NCBI GenBank assembly: GCA_900095095.1
Contig: FMBT01000526.1
Span: 1-64,000, forward strand
DNA length: 64,000 bases
Origin: Fragilariopsis cylindrus CCMP1102
Lineage: Eukaryota; Bacillariophyta; Bacillariophyceae; Bacillariales; Bacillariaceae
Direction of reading: 5' to 3'
Positions within the stretch are counted from its first letter, which is position 1. Each line of letters opens with the position of its first letter. The notes beneath the pieces are model-generated. The model ran no database searches, was not told the DNA's origin, and worked only from the letters and a program-made list of their open reading frames with translations. This document shows, one piece after another, positions 43,465 through 53,473 of this stretch. Made by a program: the position numbers and the translations under genes.

Positions 43465-43773
43465 ATGGGGGGAGTTCTCAACGACCTGTGGGATCTCCAT
43501 CGTCCTGAATTATGCGAGGATAATCAGCAGCAGAGGCACAATCTTCCTACTCGTGTCACCTTTGTGGACTCAGATGAAGAGGATAACCAACGACGTGAGC
43601 GTATATCAAGCGTGACCTTCGTCGATCTAAAGGAAATGATGGATGAGAGCAACAATGTGACAGTTGACACTTTACGAACTAGTATTCATTCTATTTTATC
43701 ATCGATGATAGGAGGATCTGTTATTTCCAGACCAGGTACTAGCCATCATCGTTCAATTTTTGCTACATGGTAA
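43465..43773 (+). CDS. Small hypothetical protein
   Basis: Open frame of 102 residues from the ATG at 43465, preceded in frame by a stop. Composition is balanced and charged, with the same VTFVD pentad occurring twice (RVTFVDSDEED and SVTFVDLKEMM), and a helical middle (NVTVDTLRTSIHSILSSMIG). No signal peptide, membrane helix or known domain. Its protein-like composition in otherwise repetitive DNA supports a real gene, but there is no family evidence. Confidence 0.4.
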   Translation: MGGVLNDLWDLHRPELCEDNQQQRHNLPTRVTFVDSDEEDNQRRERISSVTFVDLKEMMDESNNVTVDTLRTSIHSILSSMIGGSVISRPGTSHHRSIFATW

Positions 43774-43945
43774 TTACTCTTCTGCATGATAGTACGGAGT
43801 AACATAGATATGCTATATATATGATTCATTCTAGCTAGATTTCGATCGTGAGAATAGTAGAATAATTACCGATTGAGATGGTTTGATTATCGATTCATCA
43901 GAATTGGATTAATAATTAGCTACCATCCATTAGATTGTTGTTATA

Positions 43946-44761
43946 TTACTTTTTGTTTTGTTTTGTACTCTCCCGAGATTTTTCCAAAAGTTTCACATTC
44001 TCATCTTGTCCAATCACTGCCATCATTTCCCAACCGAAACCACCGGCAGCAACTTTGGATGGACCCAATCCCCAACAATCAACTAATTCATTTGCAACAT
44101 CCTCCTCATTACGTTCATTAGTAGTATCATTATTATTATTACTTGCACCACTACTGCTGGCACCCCACAAGCAATCATTTCTTACACGCCGTATTAATTC
44201 ACAGAATGTCCGATTTTGACATATCTTATACGGTTCTACCTCCAATTCGTTTTTTCGATGAAGACGCCAAGATCGAAGATTGGCATATACTTGAAATTCA
44301 TAATCATCAAGCTGATCAGGATCTTTGGGAAGATGTGTATAACAAATAACATATGGAACATTCTTGTTTTCTTCTTCCTCATCAACGGCATCATTTGCAT
44401 CGCCATCATCATCATTTTCATCGTCGCAAAAGTTCATCTTATTCTTGTCAACTTCTGGTGCTTTCTGACCTTTCAATCGTTTCGAAGAACGGGTAGGTAA
44501 CGTTTTTGGACGTTGTTGTTGCCGTCTTCTATCTGTTTTGTGGTTATTTGCCGATGGACGACGCTTTTTCTTTGTACTGCTAACTTCATTAGAGTTTTCG
44601 GCTCCACCAGATATGGATGAACCAAAAAATGAACTACCACCAAGTCCAAGTGCTTCTAGTCGAGCTTCATTACGTCGAATTTTCTCGAGACGAAGCAGCT
44701 CATATGCGGAAAGATCAGATGTTTGCTGTGTTGGAATATTACTATCTTTGGTGGTGGTCAT
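43946..44761 (-). CDS. HRDC-like domain protein
   Basis: Single exon, 271 residues, start ATG at 44761. The N-terminus carries SAYELLRLEKIRRNEARLEA followed by LGL, a short motif found at the start of several plant and animal nuclear proteins such as the WDR76 type. After a basic NLS-like stretch (KKKRRPSANNHKTDRRRQQQ) and an acidic linker comes a C-terminal helical region (about 158-255): YANLRSWRLHRKNELEVEPY, CQNRTFCELIRRV, then CWGLGPSKVAAGGFGWEMMA. This L-x-x-W-R...P-Y-x-I-x-x-x...L...G-x-G pattern is that of HRDC domains, helical nucleic-acid-binding modules found in RecQ helicases and RNase D. There is no helicase or nuclease domain here, so it is likely a DNA- or RNA-binding nuclear accessory protein. 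Confidence 0.65.
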   Translation of the reverse strand: MTTTKDSNIPTQQTSDLSAYELLRLEKIRRNEARLEALGLGGSSFFGSSISGGAENSNEVSSTKKKRRPSANNHKTDRRRQQQRPKTLPTRSSKRLKGQKAPEVDKNKMNFCDDENDDDGDANDAVDEEEENKNVPYVICYTHLPKDPDQLDDYEFQVYANLRSWRLHRKNELEVEPYKICQNRTFCELIRRVRNDCLWGASSSGASNNNNDTTNERNEEDVANELVDCWGLGPSKVAAGGFGWEMMAVIGQDENVKLLEKSRESTKQNKK

Positions 44762-45445
44762 TATTATAAATACGTATCAGTAAGACACCGTACCGGTCGA
44801 TAAGATCGGGCTGATAAATGAAAGAAGAAGCAAAGTAAATGGCATGAGCTTCAGACCAACAGTCAGGTCGTTAGAAACGTTGTAGTACATTGTAGAATCA
44901 TTTGAAAACACGATTTTATAATAAGCAATACACATATCTATTCGCGCCATAAATCGGCGCGCCATCACGCAAGCTCTTTTACGGTGTGAAATACAAAAAA
45001 TGATATAGGAGTAGTCATACCGCTTATTCGAGGTCACTGCTTATTATGCTACCGTATGACTACGTAATACTTATAAGATTATTTGTTATACGCAGCTGAA
45101 GGCTATCTGTATATATTAAATGCACTATACAGTAGTCTATTAACTTATTATTATTATTATTACTATCCCCTATTGCATAGATTCTATAATAAATGATGAG
45201 GACATGATAATGTGACGAGAAATGTATGCTGTAACCATTCGTCTCTCGACATACATTGCCCACATTCATGCTAACTTCGCATAATATCTTTTAGTGATGT
45301 GAGGAAATGACAAACGTCAGTATGCCATTCTGTTATTGACACAACGCGGATCAACATGAAAATAATAATTGAACAAAGTTTCCTTAGAATTTCCTGTCCC
45401 CCAAATTATTTCCCTACCACCAATCTGAGTTATTAGTTGATTGTG
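44762..45445. other. Intergenic region
   Basis: Promoter of the HRDC-like gene and 3' flank of the membrane protein gene. No feature beyond a TTA repeat near 45146-45160. Confidence 0.5.
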
Positions 45446-46429
45446 CTATACGTGATGTAATAATGAACGTGCCTCACTTGCAGTTTGTACTATACCCATC
45501 ATATTATTATTATTGACATTATTAGGATCAGCCCATGCTGAACTTCCACGTCGTCCACTATTCCTCCAATACATTTTTGCTTCCTGCCATGCTGTTGGTA
45601 ATCGTTCATTATAATTCTGCCATCGTCGATATTCTGGATATGTTATATAGGTATATATATATCCAATCCCAACCATACCTAATGCTAATCCTAATAAACT
45701 TTCCCACCAACTATTTAATATACCAATAGACATACCACTCATCATTAATAGAATAAATCCTCTTGATAATGGATCATATAAGAAACCAAAATTATCTTGT
45801 AATGGTGCATTTAATTCAACACCTAGGATAAGTAAACAAAAGAAACCTAAATATGCACCTAGAACAACTTGTGCTGGATGAATTAATATTGAACCAATTA
45901 AACGCATTGGGAATGCAAATCCTTCCCAAATTACACAACATACCGTTGATACAATTGACGTCCAACGTAAAAATGTTGTTATTTCACGTAATGAACCTAA
46001 CATTGCACCAGCACTTTGATTACTATTCCCCGTATTTGGTCGAATATTTACATCACCACGCATATTACTACCACCGTTGTAGTTTTGAGTTGTTTGATTT
46101 TTGCTGTTGCTGTTGTTGTTGTTGCCATCCTGGCTAGTGCCATCGCCACCACCTGCACCTACACCTCCATCTATATCGCCATATTCTTGAGAGACACGAC
46201 CACTTCCAATGATACTAATGTTGGGTTTGTTACTGTTCTTGTTACTGTCTGTATTGTCCTGAAAGAAAGATGATGATAATCCATAATCCTCGGCAGCATA
46301 AGCGGCTGTGGCGGATTGTCTATAATTATTATTATAAGGATCACCACTATATGATGGAGGTTGTATAGGATGAGCAGAGGATGGTGGTGGAGCCGGAGAT
46401 TGTGACGATGATGGCTTGCAAAAGTTCAT
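45446..46429 (-). CDS. Four-helix membrane protein of the COPI-associated (TVP15-like) type
   Basis: Single exon, 327 residues, start ATG at 46429. About 145 disordered Pro/Ser/Asn/Gly-rich residues precede a compact block of four hydrophobic helices: RWTSIVSTVCCVIWEGFAFP, HPAQVVLGAYLGFFCLLILG, SRGFILLMMSGMSIGI and WESLLGLALGMVGIGYIYTY. Short loops and the FGFLYDPLSRG connector resemble COPI-associated/TVP15 proteins of the Golgi. The C-terminal tail is cytosolic, with RRWQNYNERLPTAWQEAKMY and a final SEARSLLHHV. Probably acts in Golgi membrane traffic. The family call is from topology and pattern. Confidence 0.6.
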   Translation of the reverse strand: MNFCKPSSSQSPAPPPSSAHPIQPPSYSGDPYNNNYRQSATAAYAAEDYGLSSSFFQDNTDSNKNSNKPNISIIGSGRVSQEYGDIDGGVGAGGGDGTSQDGNNNNSNSKNQTTQNYNGGSNMRGDVNIRPNTGNSNQSAGAMLGSLREITTFLRWTSIVSTVCCVIWEGFAFPMRLIGSILIHPAQVVLGAYLGFFCLLILGVELNAPLQDNFGFLYDPLSRGFILLMMSGMSIGILNSWWESLLGLALGMVGIGYIYTYITYPEYRRWQNYNERLPTAWQEAKMYWRNSGRRGSSAWADPNNVNNNNMMGIVQTASEARSLLHHV

Positions 46430-47241
46430 GGTGCGTCAGCCTGTTTTTTTTCTTCTTCTTCTTCTTTCGTAATGGCGCAGCAGGATCGTCGTCGTATTCC
46501 TCAGTGATTTCTAGACAATTTAATTAATTATCATACCCTGCAATAACTGTGGTATTTCGTTCTCCCTAGTACCTACAGTACAAGTCGATTCATTCCTTCA
46601 GTTTTTTTTCTTTTTTCCCGGCAAAAGTCAGTAAAATGAATCAATCAATCAATCTGTCGCATTGTTGTTCGTCATGTTTAGTTCTGTGTTCTGTTTTTTG
46701 TTTATTCGTGTCAATTACGGAGCGGTTTACAGACTAGGTAATACTGTTGATTAAAAGGGGGAGATATATCAACAAATACTCTCCCCTAATTTACAGCCGT
46801 TTTCATGCGTCTCAAAAACCGTTATCGCTGACCGACCTCTTGGCGATGCCTCACTTTTTAAGCGAAATAAAAAAATCGATATATGTGTCAAGGCAAATTG
46901 GAGGCTACTACTACCGTGGTAGTAATAACAATCTCAACAGCCCAAACAGCCAATCACGCGCTTCCCTGTCGCATAGAAACTATCTACCGCCTAAAAGGAA
47001 AGAGGTTTCTCTCTAGAGCTATCCCCGTGAGCAGTTAGAAAAATCAAGTAGTGGCGTGACACTCACATTAGCATTTCGATTAAAATCATCTATCACAATC
47101 GGTTACCACTGTACTATCGCATCTTATTGTAAATAAGAACCTTCACACCTGCTAAGACGGAAAACAAAGGTTATATCGGCAGCTTCCATAGTCTCATTCC
47201 TATATCTCGTCCTTAAATCCCATACATACTGAAATAACAAA
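46430..47241. other. Divergent intergenic region
   Basis: Promoters for the genes starting at 46429 and 47242. Contains a CTT/TTC run near 46449-46466. No gene supported. Confidence 0.5.
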
Positions 47242-48737
47242 ATGTACCAACGACACTCCGCTTCTTCGACCGGTTCGACGGAAATGCAGGGACAGCAGCA
47301 CCAACAACAACAACAACAGCAGTCGTACCCATTCAAGCGACCTACTCCGTCTGTGACAATGGATAGAAGGTCATCATCATCCTCACAAATAAACAACAAT
47401 GATATAAGTAATCTATCATTTTCTTCCCTACCGGATGTTGACCAGAACTATTACAGTAAAAACGATAGCAACAACAACAACAACGATGATGATGATAAAG
47501 ATGACGACTACGATTACGATTACGACGACAACAAATATAACAAACGTAGCGGTCACAGTTACACTTTCAATAGTAACAAAGCATTCTTCTTTTGGAGGAT
47601 TTTACCATGTCTTATCTTACTAACAGCACCTTGGATACCATGTCATTTTGTACGAAGAAATGTAAAATCTAAAAAGGCTGAAATAGAAACTATCATTCGT
47701 GAACAAAAGGGATTGGTTGTATTATTAGATGAAACAACATCGAGAATTAAAAAACTAAAGTCGGATATAGAAATGATATCAAAAGATAACGAATTGAGTT
47801 ATCAAGAACTTCGTCGTAGTGGGAAAAGACCAGAAGATCTTGCAGCAGGATCAGGAGAAAAAGGAAAAGAAACAACAACATTAGCAGGAACTGGAACTGC
47901 TACAGACATGGAAAGTACGGAGTATGAGGAAATGGAAGAACAAGAAGAAGTCCTCGTTCAGAGAATTGATGCATTAGAGAAAAGCATTCAAAAGAGTGCA
48001 GCGGCACGACTCAAGGATAGGTACGTTTTCAACTTGTATTGTTATTGTTAATATTTGTTCTGGTCTATATATTTTGTTTGCGATTCGATGGAAGCCAGCA
48101 AATTAACCCGTTTATTTATTTCAAATTTCGCTTATATTCTTACGCTACTATCGTTCTTATATATTGAACTGTATATATAAATATTGCTACATATAGATAT
48201 GGCAATGGACAATGTCGATTTAAGGTCAACGTTCGTGATCAGAAGGGTGATCTTTCTTGGTTTGTCATTGAGACTGCTATGCTTGATGAGATGCCTCATG
48301 CAATCGATCATTTTTCAAAAATGGTAGAAAAAAGACTTTGGGATGGATTAGCTCTCGTCCATGAGCCACATTCACTTATCGTAACTGCAACACCTATGAC
48401 GATGGATGAAGGCCACACTTGGGCAGGACAACGTTTCGCCGATGCCAATTTGACGCACATGGCTTTTACCGAACATTCTTCGACATATCCTCCTCCACAC
48501 CATCGATTGTATACAGTAGCCTTCTCCGGTAGACCGGGCGGACCAAGTTTTTATATTAGCTTGGATAATGAACTCGATTTTGCTCATGAACAGGAATCTA
48601 CATTTGGTGTTGTCATGGAGGGACGTGACGTCTTGTACCAGTTCTTCCTTCAGAAGGACATCAACGGGCTCAGAAAAATCTTAACGATTGAAAGTATCGA
48701 CATATTACAGACCAAGAAACCAACTAAAGAAGAATAA
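47242..48737 (+). CDS. Membrane-anchored cyclophilin-like (peptidyl-prolyl isomerase fold) protein
   Basis: Exons 47242-48020 and 48197-48737 (GTACGT donor, ATATAG acceptor) give 439 residues. An N-terminal Gln/Asn/Asp-rich tail is followed by one membrane helix at about 114-133 (FFFWRILPCLILLTAPWIPC), then a coiled coil (SKKAEIETIIREQKGLVVLL, SRIKKLKSDIEMIS), i.e. type II topology. Exon 2 encodes a cyclophilin-like barrel: GDLSWFVIETAMLDEMPHAI, HFSKMVEKRLWDGLAL, HRLYTVAFSGRPGGPSFYIS and TFGVVMEGRDVLYQFF, in the order of the cyclophilin fold. The usual active-site FHRxxP and QFFI motifs are replaced (LVHEP, SFYIS), so isomerase activity is doubtful. It is probably a lumenal Golgi or ER protein of a diatom-expanded family. 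Confidence 0.75.
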
Positions 48738-49275
48738 CTGAAGAAATCAAAGGAAAATAACAATGATGAATGATGAACGAATTCGTTGGAACGCGCGCAC
48801 AGAGCAAAATAAATACCAGAATTTAAACGGTATTCGATAATGATGACAATAGTATTATTTATCTAATTGTTTTATTCTCGTGGAGCCAAAAACAAGAAAG
48901 AATAATAGTAATAACACAAGGATTGTTTCATATTATTTGGGAGAGAATGTTAATGATATCACCTTCTCACAATTATCAATATATTGTATCGCAACTAAGG
49001 CAATAGAGAACAGGATATACCATTACTTAGAATACATAGTTTTAATTTATAATATATACATGTATAGAGTCTAGATTAAGGTTGTGTAGTAAATACAATG
49101 TACAATGTACACTAAGACGGTCTTAGTCAGTGTTGTCTCGTCACCGCTTGTTGTGTACATTTCGTCAGAGATTGTTTTTTTTTAAAGGACTCTGTGATAA
49201 TCGTTCTGGCTGCACGATTGTGTTTTTCTTCTTCCTCCGTGAAAGGATGTCTGAACAAGAGTTCGTGGTATTCTA
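48738..49275. other. Convergent intergenic region
   Basis: 3' flanks of the cyclophilin-like and MOSC genes. AT-rich; nothing recognised. Confidence 0.5.
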
Positions 49276-50613
49276 TCAGTTCGTAGTAATTCCAAGAAAT
49301 TTCAGTAATTCATTCATCGATTGATAAAGTTCTGTCATACAAAGGTATTCGATAAAAAATATGTGTGTATTATTCGATACACTATCTTTTAGTAAATCAG
49401 GATCTGTATGCCATTTTTGCGATTTCTTAGGATCAACCTGTGGATCAATCAAATCGGCACGAACTGTCTTCAAATCGATTCCGTCCATCTTCATTAATAA
49501 TGCCCGACCATCAGCTTTCCATTCACATTCTCCGAGCTGTGGTAAACTAATAAGCTCTTCTAATTCGTTTCTACTTCTATTCCAACTTGATGTATTCATT
49601 AAGGATTCACGATAGTTCCCTTCCCAATACAATGCCTTATAAATGTTTGGTAACGTCCATTTCGGATTCGGATGTGCGCTCCTTGTAAATTTCATTCCAT
49701 CCTTTAATTCTCCTGCAACTAACACCCTCGCGAACCAACCAGCCAAACAATTTTGATGTGCATAATGTTGTAGGCCTACCGTACCAAATTTCGTCCCGTG
49801 TTTTGTATTAATGTAACTACAAGGTTTACGTGGTGCTGTAATTTCTATAACAAGGGGGGAATGGTCTTCTTCTATTACAAAAACATCACCAATAGCAAGT
49901 TGAGATGTTTCAATACCATTCACAATCACCTGTTCTCCGAATGTTGCACTTTCCATATAGTCAGTACCATCAAAGCATGATTTGAATCGTTCATTTGCTA
50001 TTATACGATTGTAATTTTCTTGGGATTGAAATAGTATAGCTCTATCCTCTCTAATAGTCTTTTTTTCCTCATCGTAAACATGCCAGAAGTCTCCCCCAAT
50101 AAGCCCTTTCTTTGGTACAAACATCGCAACTTCATTACCTTCCTCGTCGACAGGGATTTCCTCCCATTCTTCGTCGTCGTCATCATCATCTTCTTCGTCA
50201 TCGTTTGATGGGTCAGTCCAATATGGCTTTGATAAAGGGGGGTGGCGATCACTGATATACCCATCAATAGGCTTAATATTCATTCTACGTCGGCAAATAA
50301 CAAATTCTCTTTGGTTTGATTCCTCTTGTTTTTCAGTTGGGTACCATTTGGTATAGATACCTTGGACAGAGAAACTTACAGCAGGATGATCATAATGATT
50401 TCCTTGTTCTTGTTGTTCGGCGTATTGTTCGTTCTCCTCATCAATAACTTCGTCGTTCATTATATCATCATCAAACTTCTGACTTCCCAGGGGTGTTCTC
50501 GTTGAGCTTGAGCTTCTCTCGGATGTAATACTGAATGAATCAGAACATGACTCCAACCCTGGGGGAACATCCTTAGTGGGACTTTCCTCCGAAGCTAGTA
50601 GAGAGTTCGGCAT
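49276..50613 (-). CDS. MOSC-domain protein
   Basis: Single exon, 445 residues, start ATG at 50613. After a disordered acidic N-terminus (about 1-75, then an acidic run WTDPSNDDEEDDDDDDEEWE), residues about 210-330 form a MOSC domain of the YiiM type: ATFGEQVIVNGIETSQLAIG, DVFVIEEDHSPLVIEITAPR then KPCSYINTKHG with the conserved Cys, and CLAGWFARVLVAGELKDGMK. MOSC domains bind molybdenum cofactor or carry sulfur and are found in sulfurases and Moco-dependent reductases; YiiM itself reduces N-hydroxylated bases. The first block (VSFSVQGIYTKWYP) is the beta-strand usually found just before the MOSC core. The N-terminal segment of about 200 residues and the C-terminal helical part are not recognised. 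Frame intact. Confidence 0.8.
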   Translation of the reverse strand: MPNSLLASEESPTKDVPPGLESCSDSFSITSERSSSSTRTPLGSQKFDDDIMNDEVIDEENEQYAEQQEQGNHYDHPAVSFSVQGIYTKWYPTEKQEESNQREFVICRRRMNIKPIDGYISDRHPPLSKPYWTDPSNDDEEDDDDDDEEWEEIPVDEEGNEVAMFVPKKGLIGGDFWHVYDEEKKTIREDRAILFQSQENYNRIIANERFKSCFDGTDYMESATFGEQVIVNGIETSQLAIGDVFVIEEDHSPLVIEITAPRKPCSYINTKHGTKFGTVGLQHYAHQNCLAGWFARVLVAGELKDGMKFTRSAHPNPKWTLPNIYKALYWEGNYRESLMNTSSWNRSRNELEELISLPQLGECEWKADGRALLMKMDGIDLKTVRADLIDPQVDPKKSQKWHTDPDLLKDSVSNNTHIFFIEYLCMTELYQSMNELLKFLGITTN

Positions 50614-51883
50614 CTTTATATTCTATTGGTAGTATTCTCGAATTCGTAATCGCTTTTTACTTTTGCCTATTTGCACTTGTTTTGTGTGATGATTACAAAA
50701 AGATAACTACTCCTGAGTTGAATTGTTTGTTACTGTACTACTGTCACAGTAATATACAACATACAGAAAGAATTTGTAAGAAATCTTGGTGCCATCGCTT
50801 CTTCAAGCAGTGTGAATTGTGAAGCGTGTAGATGATCTTCCAATCTTCGAATCTACTGTACACTTGCAATGGATCACATTTTTAAACGGGGCGGTCTAAC
50901 AAATCGTGAATATTTGGAATTGGGCTTAAGTAAACATACCACTACACGCAGCAGAATGTGACGCGTGTAGTGGTATTTTTCGATAAGTTTTAAATGGATT
51001 TTTGAAGCTTCCTTCGTGCGCCCCAGTTTTTGTACAAATCAGTCCCAGGAGAGCGTGACTAAATTATGCGTTAAACCCTATTATCTGTTACGCGCGATAC
51101 ACACTAATGCGCGGATAATTTTGAGACTTATGAAAAGGGGGAAATTATGCTGTGTTAAAGCAAGTTTACTCTTATTCTTTTAAACTCAATTATTCTCCGA
51201 AAAACACTCTTTCACACCAGGAGGGCTTTAAAAACCGAATCTCCGTCCGTTGAGCTTGCTAATGATATATAACATCATAGGGGTAGCGCGCATTTGAAAT
51301 TAAAAAAATGTGATGCATTGCAAGTGTACAGTACGATTCAGACATGTGTTTGTGTATTTAAAAATCATTCTTTTGTCAACAACATACCAAAATCGTGCAC
51401 GTGTCAATTTTAATTAGTGTGTGTTATCGTGTTATCATTATTTACTTAATAAGGAAAAAACGTGCCTTGCAACCAGAGACACACTTCGCTTCGGTTCCCA
51501 GAATTTCTGGTTCGGGCCAAATATTGTCGTAATACCGTAGGATGGCACGTGCTCGCATAAGAGAATTTTTTGGTAGTAACGGTATTTTACTGCTTGTTGT
51601 CACTTCCTATAAAAGTGCTTCATTTTTTCGGCCTTTCAACAATTTTACATATGACGCTTTCGCCATTTTTTATTACACACGATTCCAAATACAGTACTGT
51701 ATTATATCTCCTTGAAGAATATACATGCTGTACAGTAGTAGCTATTGATTAAGTTATGATTAAGAAGGTAGGAAAAACCTTTATATTTAAAAATAGTTAA
51801 TTCGCCGAAATAGATCGCGGGACTGGATATTTTCAAACCTGTGAATTATGCACGACTGGAAAATCCTTCTTCCTTTCCGTGAT
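50614..51883. other. Intergenic region with a hairpin
   Basis: Promoter of the MOSC gene at the left end. Contains the hairpin at 50936-50976. The rest shows only short open frames; no known gene, LTR or tRNA was seen. Confidence 0.5.
50936..50976. repeat. Perfect 14-bp stem hairpin followed by a T run
   Basis: ATACCACTACACGC at 50936-50949 pairs exactly with 50963-50976; the loop is 13 nt. TTTTT follows at once on the plus strand. It resembles a small RNA 3' stem or a terminator in form, but there is no adjacent RNA gene that I recognise. Confidence 0.75.
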
Positions 51884-52058
51884 TAGATGATTGATGATCG
51901 TCCTTGATAAAAGATCAATCAGATATTTTAGGGTCTACATTGTATTGTACTGTGGACTGTACGCTCATACTACTACAGGAAAGGTTACAGTACTTCCTCC
52001 ATGCAACGCTAATTCACCCCTGCGCTAACGCTTATCAAGGACGATCATCAATCATCTA
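51884..52058. mobile_element. Foldback element with 27-bp inverted repeats
   Basis: The arm at 51884-51910 (starts TAGATGATTGATGATCGTCC) is the exact reverse complement of 52032-52058, 121 bp apart. Inside, 51991-52014 matches 21 of 24 bases of the terminal repeat of the MITE at 15712 (TACTTCCTCC...CGCTAATT). No coding capacity. It lies immediately upstream of a decayed gene. Confidence 0.6.
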
Positions 52059-52075
52059 GCAAACCGACGGCGGAG

Positions 52076-53068
52076 TTGAATGATGTTGTCAAGAGGGCAA
52101 GAATAGCTTGCTCTTTATGTGGTTTCGAAAAGACAAGCAACGACGACAATGACGATACTTTTGATAAGTTTGGTTGCGGTGGTTGTGCAGCGCAGCTACC
52201 AAAATTTGGACTAATGAAGATATACCCCCCATTCGCGAAACCCATAGGAGTCATTCGTTTTAAAAGGGTTCTTGAAGATACAATCGTTTCGTCACAACAA
52301 TCAAGATTTTTTCAAAGCAAAATTATCTTCACACACGAACTTCGCAAGAAGGGAGAATCCTCCCAACATTTATTCGAGAATGGTCCTACCTTTGCGCAAA
52401 CGAACAAACCAATAAATGATAACATACATGAGAGTTTTACTTGTCGTCTACGTGGAGAAATTCAAGATGAAACTAAAGACTACTTGGTAGAAGACCATAA
52501 CGAGTCTTCTCCAGGCGCGTATTTTGGAACACCAGTAAATTTGATGATTCTGGAGAAAGATTATAACTGCCGTTGGATACCTTATGATAATCCTTTGTGT
52601 TGTACCAATAACGATGCGGGAGAATTGACTACTCGTGATTGACAGAATCGGTTTTTCCATATTATAGTCAACGATTGCATTTGCTTCAGAATGCTTTTGC
52701 ACGACCTGATTGGAAGAAGTAGCATCTGCAACAACATTTGTCTCCGGTTACTATCAAACGGATTAATGGCTATTTGGGCAATGTAACATTTCCATCACCA
52801 ACTTTGAGATTGAAAAAAGGAGATATTGCGGTTGGGTTAACTTTACTGGAACACAATTTGGAACAGATATTTGTGCAGAAGGGGAAATCTTTGCACGTAG
52901 GATCGATGACTCTATTATTAACAACAGTAAAAAATCCCAAAAGATAAGATCCTTTCCAGTCTCATTGAGGAAGATATTGTGTTGACAAATGAATGGCAAA
53001 ACAAAAATTTGGGAGATGGAGTGTGGCTATCACCTTCGGAAATTACAAATGATGATGGAGACGTTTAG
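52076..53068 (+). pseudogene. Decayed gene of unknown family
   Basis: A first open frame at 52076-52642 (188 residues, with CSLCGF and CGGCAA Cys pairs and GAYFGTPVNLMILEKDYNCR) stops with TGA. The same sense then continues in another frame from about 52634 (SVFPYYSQRLHLLQNAFARP) to an in-frame TAG near 52721, on through TIKRINGYLGNV, LRLKKGDIAVGL and GKSLHVGSMTLLL to about 52930, then shifts again (DKILSSLIEEDIVLTNEWQN, HLGDGVW-like LGDGVWLSP) and stops at 53068. That is at least two shifts and one or two stops, with no plausible splice sites. I do not recognise the family. The two CxxC pairs suggest a metal-binding N-terminus. The 5' end abuts the foldback element. Confidence 0.5.
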
Positions 53069-53473
53069 TGAAAGCATATTTTGAATAAAGAAAACCTTGA
53101 ACCTTCAAACGACGGTACGAGAAAAGTCAAACCAACGAGCAACGACGAAACCATAATTGAGTTTATTGTACTGTCAAATTACACCTTAACTCTATGAAAC
53201 TAAATTGGTACAGTTCGACCGCAAGAACAAGGAAATAGTGAAGAACGACGTGAAAAGTAAATGATCATTTATTTATGTAATGGTGTACGTAGCTTTGGTT
53301 CTAATTTAATTTAATATCAAAAAATGCGAAGGAGAATATAAACTAAAATGTTGCTGTGTCAAATCACTATTCTAATTCGTTTCCATAACTATCAAAATTC
53401 AAGTCTTATCCTCAAATGTAGTATACGTGCTATGAATTTGGTGTAAGGGGGTTCCTTTGTTCAATACTACTAG
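53069..53473. other. Convergent intergenic region
   Basis: Between the decayed gene and the 3' end of DRG1. No feature seen. Confidence 0.5.
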
